The position numbers were made by a program, and so were the translations under genes. A DNA stretch of 64,000 bases from an uncultured Spirochaetales bacterium. Its GTDB lineage: Bacteria; Spirochaetota; Spirochaetia; Sphaerochaetales; Sphaerochaetaceae. The DNA is taken from contig CALXYO010000008.1 in the NCBI GenBank assembly GCA_944393005.1, positions 56,561-120,560 on the forward strand. The letters run 5' to 3'. This document shows, piece by piece, positions 51,937-61,501 of the stretch. The notes under the pieces are model-generated. The model was not told the origin of the DNA. It searched no databases and saw only the letters and a program-made list of their open reading frames with translations. Position 1 is the first letter of the stretch. Each line of letters begins with the position of its first letter.

Positions 51937-54188
51937 AAGTTTTCAATCTCCTTTATCACATAGATTCTTGAACCGAAATCTCCAAGCAGTCTCATATCTC
52001 CGTCAACTCCGTTTCCTGTGAACTGAGGTCCAAGGGGAAGCCCGTAGTTCCTAAGAACATTTCCTGAGACCTTCATGGAAAACTCCTCGCTTTCCACATA
52101 CCCTTTTCCTTTCGAAAGAGATCCGTATTCAGAGAGCGGGATGATTTCCCTTCTTGCGCTCACTTCATACATGCAACCGTCCTTTGCATCAGGGAAGAAC
52201 AGCCTGTCTTCCCTTCCGCTGTGACATTCATTGAGCGTCTGTATCTCGGCTGCCATTGTTTCCTTTCCATATGTCATGTACCAGAAGCGCTGATTGGAGG
52301 AGATGACAAGTTTTGAGAAAATTCCCCTCTGCAGCACTGTGCGGTGTTCCTTGTAGAAAGCAGTCTGGCGCCTCAGCGCAAGCTTGTCCTCCATGCTCAA
52401 TGAACAAAGATCCAGCTCATAGCCAAGCGTGGCAAAACACGCGATATTGAAACGGCTTTCCATCCTGCTTCGCCGCAGACACTGATGGGACGGGGACGCC
52501 GCCACATGGGCTGTCATTGATGAAGACGGGTAGCCCATGAGCGTACCTTCCTGAATTGCAACCCTGTCGTGCAGATCAGTATTGTCGCTGGTCCATATCT
52601 GGGGCATGAAACACAGCAGGCCGAGATCAAAACGGTTTCCGCCTGAAGCACAGCCTTCAAAGAGAATTTCGGGAAAGGCGGATGTTATCCTGTCAAGCAG
52701 GCTGTAAAGGGAGAGTGTGTAGCGGTGGAGGAATTGCCCGTTGTCAGGATCAGGATAATCAGTGATTGTACGGTTCATGTCCCACTTCACATAAGAAAGA
52801 CAGCAGGAAGAGAAGACTGCTGAAAGCTTTTCAAAAAGATAGTCCTGCACTTCCCTTTTCGTAATATCGAGAACGTACTGATGCCGGCAGACCACAGGCT
52901 CATTCTCATGCCTTCTCACCATCCAGTCAGGATGCTTTCTGAAAAGCTCTGAATTGATGCTTATCATCTCGGGCTCCACCCAGAGGCCGAACATGAGACC
53001 TTTTTCAATGATTCTGTCCGCAAGTCCCTTCAGTCCCTCCGGAAGTCTTTCCCTGTCAGGTTCCCAGTCTCCCAGAGCGGCACAGTCATTCCTGCGTCCG
53101 GTAAACCATCCGTCATCCAGCACGAAAAGCTCAATACCGGCAGAGGCCGCCTCATCGGCAAGAGCCAGGATCTTTTCCTGAGTGAAATCAAAATATGTGG
53201 CTTCCCAGTTGTTCACAAGAACAGGTCGCTCCCTGTCTTTCCAGCTGCCACGTATTATGTACTTCCGCACAAAATTCTGGAAGTTTGCCGAAGCGCCTGC
53301 CCTGCCGCAGCGGGAACAGGTCATTACCGCCTCAGGCGTTTCAAAGGTGCTTCCGGCCTCAAGATTCCACATAAAGCCATAAGGATTGATTCCAGAAATG
53401 AATCTGATACGGCCGAAGGGAGAGACTTCGGCACTTTCCATATGGTTTCCGGAATAGATCAGATTGAAGCCGTATGCTTCCCCTCTGTGGTTTTCAAGGA
53501 AGACCAGCGGGTTATGTTCATTTCCTGAAATGCCGAGCTTGCTGTCGATGACAGTAATTCCGCTTTTAAGCTCATGCGCGGTCTCATGTCTCTCTCTCGC
53601 CCATGCACCGTCATACGAATACAGGGTGAAATCACCGTATGGGATATCAAGGAGAAGTGATGAAGCCTGCCTTATTCCTATCTTGTCTTCAGATCTGTTC
53701 TCAAGCCGCATCGAACGCAGGATGACATCCTCTTCTTCATAAACACTGTAGCGCAGTATGACGGCAAGCCCGTATGAAGGATCTGCAAGCGTTATCTCAA
53801 GCGTGCTGACAGTTTCATCCGCAAGTGCTGATGCCGGAAACGAATCAGCCTTCCCTTCATATATCCTGTATCCCTCATACTTCAGCTCAGGAATGAGCAT
53901 TGAGCCGTCTTTCCAGAGTTCAATGGATGAAGAACGGAAATCACCTCTTCCTCCTGCCGAGATCTCCATCAGCAGGTTCTCTGGAAAAACAGTCTGATGC
54001 GCTTCGTCAGCATAAGGCACTGTGCCGAGCCTGATCCTGCCGCTTTCCTCAATGCAGGGGATATCTTCATCCGATGTTATGCGCACACCGTAGCATACAT
54101 GCTCAAGTGTCCCGCGTTCAGTGATCTTCATCACATATGAAGTGCCGGATGTGGAAAGATGGAAATATGGAGCTTTGAACCTTATCAT
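51933..54188 (-). CDS. Alpha-galactosidase, glycoside hydrolase family 36
   Basis: 751 residues, full length for bacterial GH36, no signal peptide. N-terminal beta-supersandwich to about residue 320, then the barrel with NNWEATYFDF, LDDGWF, nucleophile KWDMN (Asp470), ECASGGNRFD-type motif (here EGCASGGNRFD) and acid/base TSDNTD (Asp535). It releases alpha-galactose from melibiose, raffinose and similar sugars in the cytoplasm. GAGG is eight nt before ATG 54188. First gene of a two-gene operon with the kinase. Confidence 0.96.
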   Translation of the reverse strand: MIRFKAPYFHLSTSGTSYVMKITERGTLEHVCYGVRITSDEDIPCIEESGRIRLGTVPYADEAHQTVFPENLLMEISAGGRGDFRSSSIELWKDGSMLIPELKYEGYRIYEGKADSFPASALADETVSTLEITLADPSYGLAVILRYSVYEEEDVILRSMRLENRSEDKIGIRQASSLLLDIPYGDFTLYSYDGAWARERHETAHELKSGITVIDSKLGISGNEHNPLVFLENHRGEAYGFNLIYSGNHMESAEVSPFGRIRFISGINPYGFMWNLEAGSTFETPEAVMTCSRCGRAGASANFQNFVRKYIIRGSWKDRERPVLVNNWEATYFDFTQEKILALADEAASAGIELFVLDDGWFTGRRNDCAALGDWEPDRERLPEGLKGLADRIIEKGLMFGLWVEPEMISINSELFRKHPDWMVRRHENEPVVCRHQYVLDITKREVQDYLFEKLSAVFSSCCLSYVKWDMNRTITDYPDPDNGQFLHRYTLSLYSLLDRITSAFPEILFEGCASGGNRFDLGLLCFMPQIWTSDNTDLHDRVAIQEGTLMGYPSSSMTAHVAASPSHQCLRRSRMESRFNIACFATLGYELDLCSLSMEDKLALRRQTAFYKEHRTVLQRGIFSKLVISSNQRFWYMTYGKETMAAEIQTLNECHSGREDRLFFPDAKDGCMYEVSARREIIPLSEYGSLSKGKGYVESEEFSMKVSGNVLRNYGLPLGPQFTGNGVDGDMRLLGDFGSRIYVIKEIENL

Positions 54189-54196
54189 TTTCAGAC

Positions 54197-54235
54197 CTCA
54201 GAAAAATGAATACCTGCAGATTTCCGCTCTGCAGG
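54197..54235 (-). terminator. Terminator after the acidic membrane-anchored protein gene
   Basis: CCTGCAGA / TCTGCAGG (54213-54220, 54228-54235), followed on the minus strand by TATTCATTTTT. Confidence 0.85.
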
Positions 54236-54270
54236 CATTGTATGAAAACTCAATGTGCTACTTGCAAATC

Positions 54271-55254
54271 TCAAAGACCGAGTGCAGCGTACAGACTGTC
54301 AATCGCGCTTTCACGGGCACTCTCACGGGCTGAAGAATATTCTTCAGGTGCAGTCACTTCAGGAAGTCCTGTGAAGTCAGGCGTGCTGACAACCCTCTCT
54401 GCCTTGGCAGTGGTGTCAGTTGTGCTTTCCGTCTGTGCTGCTGCAAGTCTGTCGCCGATACTGGACATGACTCTTTCTGTAACCTCATCAGCAACCGCAC
54501 TCTGCCACTGTCCGAGGGAAGCATCGACAATCGCCCTGATCTCATCCTCGGAAATGCTCTTTGAATCAACATACTCCCTGAGCTGTGCATCAAAAGCATC
54601 AATCTCACCCTGCAGCTCAGCCTTGAGTCCATCAAAGTCTATGCTGTCTATGTATGATGTGATCTGAGCGAGTATCTCATCACTTACAGGACCTGTCAGC
54701 ATATTGACAAGTTCTTCCTCATTGATATCCTCTCCGGAAGCTTCACTTATGATGAGGCTCACAAGCTCATCGTAGTGATCTGCCACATAGCTGTCTATCT
54801 CATTCCTGATGATGCCGATGGCAGCATCGTAATTGGCGTCAACATAACTCACAATCTTCTCATCAACAGCTGAGAGGAATGCTTCCCTGTTTTCCGCAAT
54901 ATATGCATCAACAGCAGAAGAAACATATTCTTCAGCCTCAGCGCGTATCTGTGAAGATATGGATTCAATGAAAGCCGGATCCGATGCGACGGAATTCGCA
55001 ACATCGCTTCTGAAGGACTCGTCGGAAAGAAGTATCTGTCTGACCTCATCCGCAAAAGCCTCTGCCTCGCTTACTGTCTGAGGATCGGTTTCAAGAGGTT
55101 CATTGACATCTACCAGACTCTGTGCCTGTCTGGCCCTGGCCTGTGCGAGAATGACATTCTGGATTCCCGGACGCACGGCAAGCAGGGCCAGGAACACACA
55201 CAGCGTCAGTACTGAAAAAACACTTAAAACAACAATACGAGAAGATTTACCCAT
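54271..55254 (-). CDS. Acidic, helical membrane-anchored protein of unknown function
   Basis: 327 residues. One N-terminal hydrophobic helix (about 8-29) is followed by a strongly acidic, Ala/Ser/Asp/Glu-rich region predicted to be almost all helical, with repeated patterns such as FRSDVANSVASDPAF, EEYVSSAVDAYIAE and DEKIVSYVDANYD that suggest a weak ~30-residue internal repeat. It should extend into the periplasm. No family is recognised. It overlaps coaE by eight nt and is last in the nadE-MBL-polA-coaE run, closed by a terminator. Confidence 0.7.
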   Translation of the reverse strand: MGKSSRIVVLSVFSVLTLCVFLALLAVRPGIQNVILAQARARQAQSLVDVNEPLETDPQTVSEAEAFADEVRQILLSDESFRSDVANSVASDPAFIESISSQIRAEAEEYVSSAVDAYIAENREAFLSAVDEKIVSYVDANYDAAIGIIRNEIDSYVADHYDELVSLIISEASGEDINEEELVNMLTGPVSDEILAQITSYIDSIDFDGLKAELQGEIDAFDAQLREYVDSKSISEDEIRAIVDASLGQWQSAVADEVTERVMSSIGDRLAAAQTESTTDTTAKAERVVSTPDFTGLPEVTAPEEYSSARESARESAIDSLYAALGL

Positions 55255-55840
55255 AAATGTAACCTCTGCTTAGTAGTGTATCATAATAGGAAGCAAGTTG
55301 TCGATAAAGATATTCTTTATCTGAATCATTGAGGATCGTGATGACTTTTTTCCCGCTTTCAAAGAGAGTGGTTCCTATTTCATTCTGGCTTTCGTTCCTG
55401 CGCAGAAAGGCTTCTCTTCCTATGCCGTCCCTCTTTTCCGCCCTCTGTATCCTTATATCAAGCGGAGCATAGAAATATAATATCTCATCACACAGATTAA
55501 CGAGATCCATCTTCTCGAGAAGGGCACAGTTCACGGCGCAGACAGATTTGTCTTTTATGAAGGAAACGACTTTTTCCTTCATCCACGGATGGCTTATGCC
55601 GTTCAGGATCTCAAGTTTCTCATGACTGGAAAAAACGATTGATCCCAGCGCCCTGCGGTTCACATTCCCCTCCGCATCAAGAATGCCCTCTCCGAAAGCA
55701 GCGACAAGCCTGTCACGGTTCACGGCAAGTGCCTCATGGCCGAGTCTGTCCACATCAATGACGGCTATCCCTTTTGAGGAAAGGAAGCGAGCCCCCTCGT
55801 CCTTTCCGGCACAGCTTTTTCCAGTCAGCCCTATGACCAT
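55247..55840 (-). CDS. coaE: Dephospho-CoA kinase
   Basis: 197 residues. P-loop GKSCAGKD (7-14), followed by the family stretches VIDVDRLGHEAL and NGISHPWM, and lid residues around RIQRAEKRDG. It performs the last step of coenzyme A synthesis. Its ATG overlaps the polA stop by one nt (TGATG). polA and coaE are neighbours in many bacteria, which supports the call. Confidence 0.94.
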   Translation of the reverse strand: MVIGLTGKSCAGKDEGARFLSSKGIAVIDVDRLGHEALAVNRDRLVAAFGEGILDAEGNVNRRALGSIVFSSHEKLEILNGISHPWMKEKVVSFIKDKSVCAVNCALLEKMDLVNLCDEILYFYAPLDIRIQRAEKRDGIGREAFLRRNESQNEIGTTLFESGKKVITILNDSDKEYLYRQLASYYDTLLSRGYIYG

Positions 55841-58737
55841 CAGTGCATGTCTCCCCAGCGTTCTGCGCTTTCAATGCTCACCTTGAGCGGAACTGAAAGA
55901 GTGTCCGCACCTTCCATGCACTCTCTCACAAGACTCTTCATCTCCTCCACTTCATCTGAAGGCACCTCGAATATGAGCTCATCATGCACCTGCAGAAGAA
56001 GTCTGGAAGACAGAGAGCGCTTTCTCATCTCGCAATCCACGGCGATCATGGCCTTCTTCATAAGCTCTGCGGCGCTGCCCTGGACTATCGTATTGAGCGC
56101 AACTCTCTCGCTTGCAGCCTTCACCGTCTTGTTCCGGCTGTTTATCCCGACAACAGTGCGGATATGACCGCCGCGGGTCCTCACATACTCGCACTCTGAT
56201 GCATCGCTGACCACTTTATCAACATAGGTTTTAACCGCACTGTAGCGTTCGAAATACTTTTCTATGAATGAAGCGGCATCAGAACGTGTTATGCCAAGCT
56301 CATTCGAAAGCCTGAATGCGGACATGCCGTACATTATGCCGAAGTTTATCGTCTTTGCGATTCTGCGTTCTGCGCTGGTGACATCCTGCACGCTCTTGTC
56401 GAAAATGAGGCTTGCAGTATATGCATGGACATCGCCGCCGTGAAGGAACGCCTTCTTCAGCTCCTCATCACCCGACAGATGGGCAAGCATGACAAGTTCG
56501 ATCTGTGAATAGTCGGCAGAAAGCAAAAGACAGCCTTCCTTCGCCTTGAAGGCGGAACGTATCATGCGTCCGTCATCGCTTCTGATCGGGATGTTCTGCA
56601 GATTCGGGTTCTTGCTGGAAAGCCGGCCTGTGGCGGTTCCCGTCTGAAGGAACGATGTGTGGATACGTCCTTCCTCATCTGTCAAAAGAGGAAGAGTGTC
56701 AACATAAGTGCTCAGCAGCTTCGTGACACCTCTGTATTCAAGGATGAGCTCAATGATTGGGTCTTCTCCTTTAAGGGCTTCAAGCGTATCGGTTGCGGTT
56801 GAATACCCCCGCTGGGTCTTTTTTCCGGCCTTGAGTCCCATTTCCTCAAAAAGCACACGGGCAAGCTGCTGTGTAGAGTTTATGTTGAAATCATGCCCGG
56901 CCCTTTCAATTATCTTCCTCTCAAGATCCTCCTGCCTTTCAGACAAAGTCCTGTCAAGATTTTTCATGAATGACTTGTCAAGCAGCACACCGTTCTTCTC
57001 CATGGAGGCAAGAACAGGAATAAGAGGTTTTTCGTAAATCTCAAAGACCTTGTCGAGTCCCTTTTTCTCAAGCTCACCCATGAAATGGAGATAGAGTCTC
57101 CATGTGAGATCGCTGTCCTCTGCGCTGTAGCGTGTGGCATCAGCCAGGCTCACTGAAGTGAAGTCAGGATTCTTGCCGACAATATCATCGTAGCTGATCG
57201 CTTCATATGCAAGATAGCGGACGGCAAGAGACTCAAGGGAGAAACTTCCGGCATCCGAATCCAGCAGCCAGGCGCTGATCATCGTGTCGCTTTCTATCAC
57301 GATGGACTCAACACCGTTTGCATAAAGTACTTCCATGTCGAATTTTATGTTCTGTCCGACAAGACGGAGCTTTCCGGTGGAGAAATAATCATTGAAAAGC
57401 TTTATCACATCATCTTTGTGAAGATATTCCTCACCCCCCGCAGTCAGAGGACAGTAGAAAGCCTTCTTCTTCTCGTAAGAGAACGAGAATCCTGCAAGAG
57501 AAGCCCTGAACGGATTCAGGCTGTCCGTCTCGCAGTCGAATGCCATCACGCCGCCGCTTCTCACGGCATCCTCGAAATAGGATCGCACTTCCTTTATGTC
57601 TGTGAGACTGCGGTATTCACCAAGGCCCAGCAGGCTCTTGTCCCGGGTGAGTTCGCTGACACTCCCATCCTCCTCGGAATGCACATAGCTGTCATCACGG
57701 CTTTTTGCCGCACCTTTCACACCCTTGCCTCCAAGAGAGAGGGCTGTCTTCACAAGCGACATGCAATTGTACTTTCTGAAGATCTCGGCTGCCGCCTCAT
57801 AGTCTATGGTGGAGACAAGATACTCTGGACTGTCAAATGTATCGAGCGTGAAAAGGTCATCGTGAAGGATGACAAGCTCACGGGAAAGAAGCGCATCCTG
57901 CCGTCCTGCCTCAAGCTTTGTCCTGAGCGATGAAGAAAGGGAATCAAGATGTCTGTAGATTCCATCCAGCGAAACATATTCCTCAAGAAGCTTCACGGCA
58001 CTCTTTTCCCCTATTCCCCTGACACCGGGGACATTGTCGGATGAGTCTCCCAGGAGGGAGAGGTAATCGACGATCTGAGAGGGAGAGAGGCCGAACTCAT
58101 CCTTCACCTCATCAGCACCGAAAAGCGTGTATTTCGGCTGATTCTTCTTGGGAGGTCGGAGAGCCTTCACCCTGTCATTGACAAGCTGAAGCAGATCCTT
58201 GTCGCCTGTGACCATCACAGTCTCAATGCCCATTCTCGATGCATTTGCGGAAAGAGTCGCTATGAGATCGTCAGCTTCAAATCCTTCTTTTGCGATATAA
58301 GGGATATTGAGTTTTTCAAGTGCATCCATTATGAGGGGGACCTGAGAGTGAAGATCCTGCGGAGCACTTTCCCTGTTGGCCTTGTACTGGGGGTACATCC
58401 TGTGTCTGAAAGTCGGGCCCTTGCTGTCCAGTGCAATGACGAAATAATCAAAACTGTAATCCCTGATCAGCATGAAAACCGTGTTGAAGAATCCGAAAAA
58501 CGCCGAGATGTTGTTTTTGTTGCTGTCAGTGAGAGGATGCGTCATAAATGCGAAATAGCTTCTGTAAATAAGAGAATAACCGTCAATTATGTACAGTTTC
58601 TTCCCTGTGAGCGGAGAGAGGACCTTCGCCTCCTCCTTTTTCCTGCCGCCGGCCGGTTTCGCCTTCTCTTTTTCCTCTGCCTGCTTTTCAAGCAGTTCCT
58701 GATCAAGTTCCGCTTCACTGAAGAGATCGTCTTTCAC
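55840..58737 (-). CDS. polA: DNA polymerase I
   Basis: 965 residues from GTG 58737, which has AAGGAG six nt upstream; the open frame reaches 58788 inside the MBL gene. A charged 45-residue extension precedes the 5'-3' exonuclease (LYIIDGYSLIYRSYFA, LGDSSDNVPGVRGIG). The 3'-5' proofreading domain keeps its acidic set (AFDCETDSL, NIKFDME, YSAEDSD), unlike many Gram-positive Pol I. The polymerase has DYSQIELVMLAHLSGD and VHDELIFEV. It acts in repair and Okazaki-fragment processing. Ten nt after the MBL gene; overlaps coaE. Confidence 0.97.
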   Translation of the reverse strand: MKDDLFSEAELDQELLEKQAEEKEKAKPAGGRKKEEAKVLSPLTGKKLYIIDGYSLIYRSYFAFMTHPLTDSNKNNISAFFGFFNTVFMLIRDYSFDYFVIALDSKGPTFRHRMYPQYKANRESAPQDLHSQVPLIMDALEKLNIPYIAKEGFEADDLIATLSANASRMGIETVMVTGDKDLLQLVNDRVKALRPPKKNQPKYTLFGADEVKDEFGLSPSQIVDYLSLLGDSSDNVPGVRGIGEKSAVKLLEEYVSLDGIYRHLDSLSSSLRTKLEAGRQDALLSRELVILHDDLFTLDTFDSPEYLVSTIDYEAAAEIFRKYNCMSLVKTALSLGGKGVKGAAKSRDDSYVHSEEDGSVSELTRDKSLLGLGEYRSLTDIKEVRSYFEDAVRSGGVMAFDCETDSLNPFRASLAGFSFSYEKKKAFYCPLTAGGEEYLHKDDVIKLFNDYFSTGKLRLVGQNIKFDMEVLYANGVESIVIESDTMISAWLLDSDAGSFSLESLAVRYLAYEAISYDDIVGKNPDFTSVSLADATRYSAEDSDLTWRLYLHFMGELEKKGLDKVFEIYEKPLIPVLASMEKNGVLLDKSFMKNLDRTLSERQEDLERKIIERAGHDFNINSTQQLARVLFEEMGLKAGKKTQRGYSTATDTLEALKGEDPIIELILEYRGVTKLLSTYVDTLPLLTDEEGRIHTSFLQTGTATGRLSSKNPNLQNIPIRSDDGRMIRSAFKAKEGCLLLSADYSQIELVMLAHLSGDEELKKAFLHGGDVHAYTASLIFDKSVQDVTSAERRIAKTINFGIMYGMSAFRLSNELGITRSDAASFIEKYFERYSAVKTYVDKVVSDASECEYVRTRGGHIRTVVGINSRNKTVKAASERVALNTIVQGSAAELMKKAMIAVDCEMRKRSLSSRLLLQVHDELIFEVPSDEVEEMKSLVRECMEGADTLSVPLKVSIESAERWGDMH

Positions 58738-58747
58738 GCTTTTCTCC

Positions 58748-59509
58748 TTATACCTCAAGCACCATCGTGTCATAGGCACTTTCAGCATCTTCGTATAATG
58801 AATTTATTTCCTCACAGCCTGTCTCATGATTTATATGTGTGAAGTAAATTCTATCGGCCCCTGCCTTCTTTGCCGCAGCGTATGCCTCATCAAATGAGAA
58901 GTGGGCGCCATGGGCAGTCTTTCTCAGGGCACCGATCATTATCGTCCTGACCCCTTTCAATGCCTCGAAAACGGCAGGGGGAATGAAAGTGCAGTCGGTG
59001 AGATATGCGAACGATGAAAACCTGTAACCGTAAACCGGCATCTTCTTCACCCGTCCGTGCTCAAGAGGAAGGGGAATCACTTTTATCCCTGCAATGCTGA
59101 CCTCTTCCAGAGGAGCAAGGACATTGGGCACAAGATGGGGATTTCCGGGAAAGCTGTCCTTGTCGAAGGCATAGGCATAATGCTCTTTGATGAACTGCAT
59201 CGTCTCAGCATTTCCGTATATGGGCAGATTCCTTTCCCTTGAGAAAACCCTGAGGTCATCGATTCCGGAAACATGATCCGCATGGGAATGCGTGTAAAGC
59301 ACGGCATCAAGCCCTGACACGTTTTCCCTCAGCATCTGGAGGCGGAATTCATAACCGGTGTCTATTACGATGCGGCTGCCGCCCTCTTCAACCATGATAG
59401 AAGAGCGATAGCGCTTGTCCCGCGGGTCAGTGTCCGTGCATACCGGACATTTGCAGCCTATTACGGGGACGCCGTGGCTTGTGCCGCTTCCAAGAACCGT
59501 TATTCTCAT
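58748..59509 (-). CDS. Metallo-beta-lactamase-fold hydrolase (PhnP-like)
   Basis: 253 residues. The metal motif THSHADHVSGIDD and an N-terminal Cys pair region (CKCPVCTDTDP) match PhnP/YycJ-like phosphodiesterases, as does LPLEHGRVKKMPVYGYRF. Substrate probably a cyclic phosphodiester; unknown here. AGAGGTG precedes the ATG. Six nt after nadE and ten nt before polA, in the same operon. Confidence 0.88.
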   Translation of the reverse strand: MRITVLGSGTSHGVPVIGCKCPVCTDTDPRDKRYRSSIMVEEGGSRIVIDTGYEFRLQMLRENVSGLDAVLYTHSHADHVSGIDDLRVFSRERNLPIYGNAETMQFIKEHYAYAFDKDSFPGNPHLVPNVLAPLEEVSIAGIKVIPLPLEHGRVKKMPVYGYRFSSFAYLTDCTFIPPAVFEALKGVRTIMIGALRKTAHGAHFSFDEAYAAAKKAGADRIYFTHINHETGCEEINSLYEDAESAYDTMVLEV

Positions 59510-59515
59510 GCCGCA

Positions 59516-61414
59516 TCACCTCTGCATCCACAATTCACTGGAGGCATCACTCGGCATTCTCCAGTCAGAACGCGGAGAAAGCGTGAGGGAGCCGACTTTC
59601 GGACCGTCCGGGAGACATGAACGCTTGAACTGCTGTGAGAAGAAACGGCGGAAGAAGTTGTCCAGCCATTTGTCAATGACGGCTTTGTCATACACACCTT
59701 CGAAAGTGATGAAGGCAATACGCCTGATCTTCTCCCTGGAGAACGATGCGCGGGCAAAGTAATAAAGGAAGAAATCGTGAAGCTCATACGGTCCAACAAG
59801 ATCTTCCGTCACCTGGGATATCGTACCATCCCCCTTTGCGGGAAGAAGTTCAGGAGACACAGGTGTTGCCAGGATATCTTCAAGAACCGCACCGCATGAT
59901 GAGAAATCCTCCTTTGAAAACCACCGCACAAGATAGCGGACAAGCGTTTTGGGAACGGATGCGTTCACGGCATACATGCTCATATGGTCACCGTTGTATG
60001 TCGCCCATCCGAGTGCGAGCTCTGACAGGTCGCCGGTTCCGATCACAAGAGACCCTGTCATATTCGCTTTGTCCATGAGGACCTGCGTACGCTCCCTTGC
60101 CTGCGCATTCTCATATGTCACATCATATTTTTTCTCATCCTGTCCGATATCATGGAAGTGGGAAAGCACACTTTTCCTGATGTCTATATCCTCAAATGAC
60201 ACACCGAGGGAAGATGCAAGCAGCTCAGCATTGCTCTTTGTTCTTTTCGTCGTGCCGAAACACGGCATCGTAATGGCAAGTATGTCTTTCCTGTCACGGC
60301 CGAGCATGTCGAAAGCCTTGACCGTGACAAGCAGCGCGAGGGTGGAATCAAGACCTCCGGAAAGACCTATGAGAGCACCTCTTGCATTTGTATGCTCAAG
60401 TCTTTTCTTCAGTCCCAGTGCCTGCAGCGTGATTATTCTCTCACTTCTTTTCGCAATGTCGTCAGCACTGGAGGGAACAAACGGGAAACGGGGGTATTTT
60501 CTTGTGAGGAAAGTCTCCTCAAGCGTGAAATCCGTGTAGATATAGCGGTAGGATTCACTTTCCTTAACATTGAATGTCGTATGCTTGGCCCTTTCGCTTT
60601 CAATATAGGACAGGTCAAGTTCGCTTTCCATGATATTCTCACCGGCAAGGAACTGCTCTTCAAGGAGAGAGCCGTTCTCCGCTATGAGAGAATGTCCGGA
60701 AAAGACCATGTCCGTAGTGCTCTCACCCTCGCCCGCATTCGCATAGATGTAGGAGCAGATCAGCTTTGCACTCTGCATTCTGACAAGACTTCTCCTGTAC
60801 TCATCCTTTCCGATCAGCTCATCGCTTGCTGACAGATTCGCTATGACAGAAGCCCCTGCAGCACAGTGCCTGACTGAAGGGCTCTCTGCAGTCCATAGAT
60901 CCTCACAGATTTCGACAGCAAGGGCAAAAGACGGCATGCTCCTGCTTTTTATGATTATGTCAGTGCCGAATGGAACAGTATAATCCGCAAAAGGAATATC
61001 CTTAACACCGCTGAAAGCCGGAGTGAACCAGCGTCCTTCATAGAATTCCCCATAGGATGGAATGAAAGTCTTCGGTATGAAGGCAAGAACCCTGCCATGA
61101 TGGATGACACATGCAGTATTGTATATCTTCGCACAGAACCTGAGCGGGAGACCGATTATGAAAAGTGTCTCGCATTCCCTGGTCGAAGTGCAGATCCGCT
61201 CAACTTCGCTGAGGGATGAGGAAAGCATGTCTGATGAGAATACAAGGTCCCCTATGGTGTAACCGGTCAGGCACATCTCGGGAAAAACAAGAAGCTTGAT
61301 CCTTTTCTCCGAGGCCTGAGTGACAAGTTCGATTATTCTGTCCGCATTTGCCCTTATACCGGCAACCGTGACTTTGGGGCTTACTGCGCCCGCTTTCAGA
61401 AATCCGTCTTTCAT
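59516..61414 (-). CDS. nadE: NAD+ synthase, glutamine-hydrolysing
   Basis: 632 residues from ATG 61414. N-terminal nitrilase-type glutaminase has its Glu-Lys-Cys triad (FPEM Glu46, IPKTF Lys115, VEICEDL Cys170); the C-terminal synthetase has the PP-loop GLSGGLDSTL and TGDLSELALGWATYNGD. It makes NAD+ from nicotinate adenine dinucleotide. A TTG at 61423 is in frame but falls in the -10 box. TGTTATAAT ends eight nt before the ATG, and no ribosome site is present, so the mRNA is probably leaderless. Confidence 0.96.
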   Translation of the reverse strand: MKDGFLKAGAVSPKVTVAGIRANADRIIELVTQASEKRIKLLVFPEMCLTGYTIGDLVFSSDMLSSSLSEVERICTSTRECETLFIIGLPLRFCAKIYNTACVIHHGRVLAFIPKTFIPSYGEFYEGRWFTPAFSGVKDIPFADYTVPFGTDIIIKSRSMPSFALAVEICEDLWTAESPSVRHCAAGASVIANLSASDELIGKDEYRRSLVRMQSAKLICSYIYANAGEGESTTDMVFSGHSLIAENGSLLEEQFLAGENIMESELDLSYIESERAKHTTFNVKESESYRYIYTDFTLEETFLTRKYPRFPFVPSSADDIAKRSERIITLQALGLKKRLEHTNARGALIGLSGGLDSTLALLVTVKAFDMLGRDRKDILAITMPCFGTTKRTKSNAELLASSLGVSFEDIDIRKSVLSHFHDIGQDEKKYDVTYENAQARERTQVLMDKANMTGSLVIGTGDLSELALGWATYNGDHMSMYAVNASVPKTLVRYLVRWFSKEDFSSCGAVLEDILATPVSPELLPAKGDGTISQVTEDLVGPYELHDFFLYYFARASFSREKIRRIAFITFEGVYDKAVIDKWLDNFFRRFFSQQFKRSCLPDGPKVGSLTLSPRSDWRMPSDASSELWMQR

Positions 61415-61422
61415 AGCCGGCA

Positions 61423-61494
61423 ATTATAACACAAAAGAAGGACTTCAGACAGATGGCAACTTTTCATTGATTGTACAACCGCGCCTGTTATAAT
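61423..61494. promoter_or_regulatory. Divergent extended -10 promoters of nadE and the GH2-like gene
   Basis: Minus strand: TGT followed by TATAAT (61428-61423), eight nt before nadE ATG 61414. Plus strand: TGT followed by TATAAT (61489-61494), seven nt before ATG 61502, with TTGATT (61467-61472) as -35 at 16 nt. Neither has a Shine-Dalgarno sequence; transcription should start at or within one or two nt of each ATG. Confidence 0.7.
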
Positions 61495-61501
61495 TCTCTA
61501 T

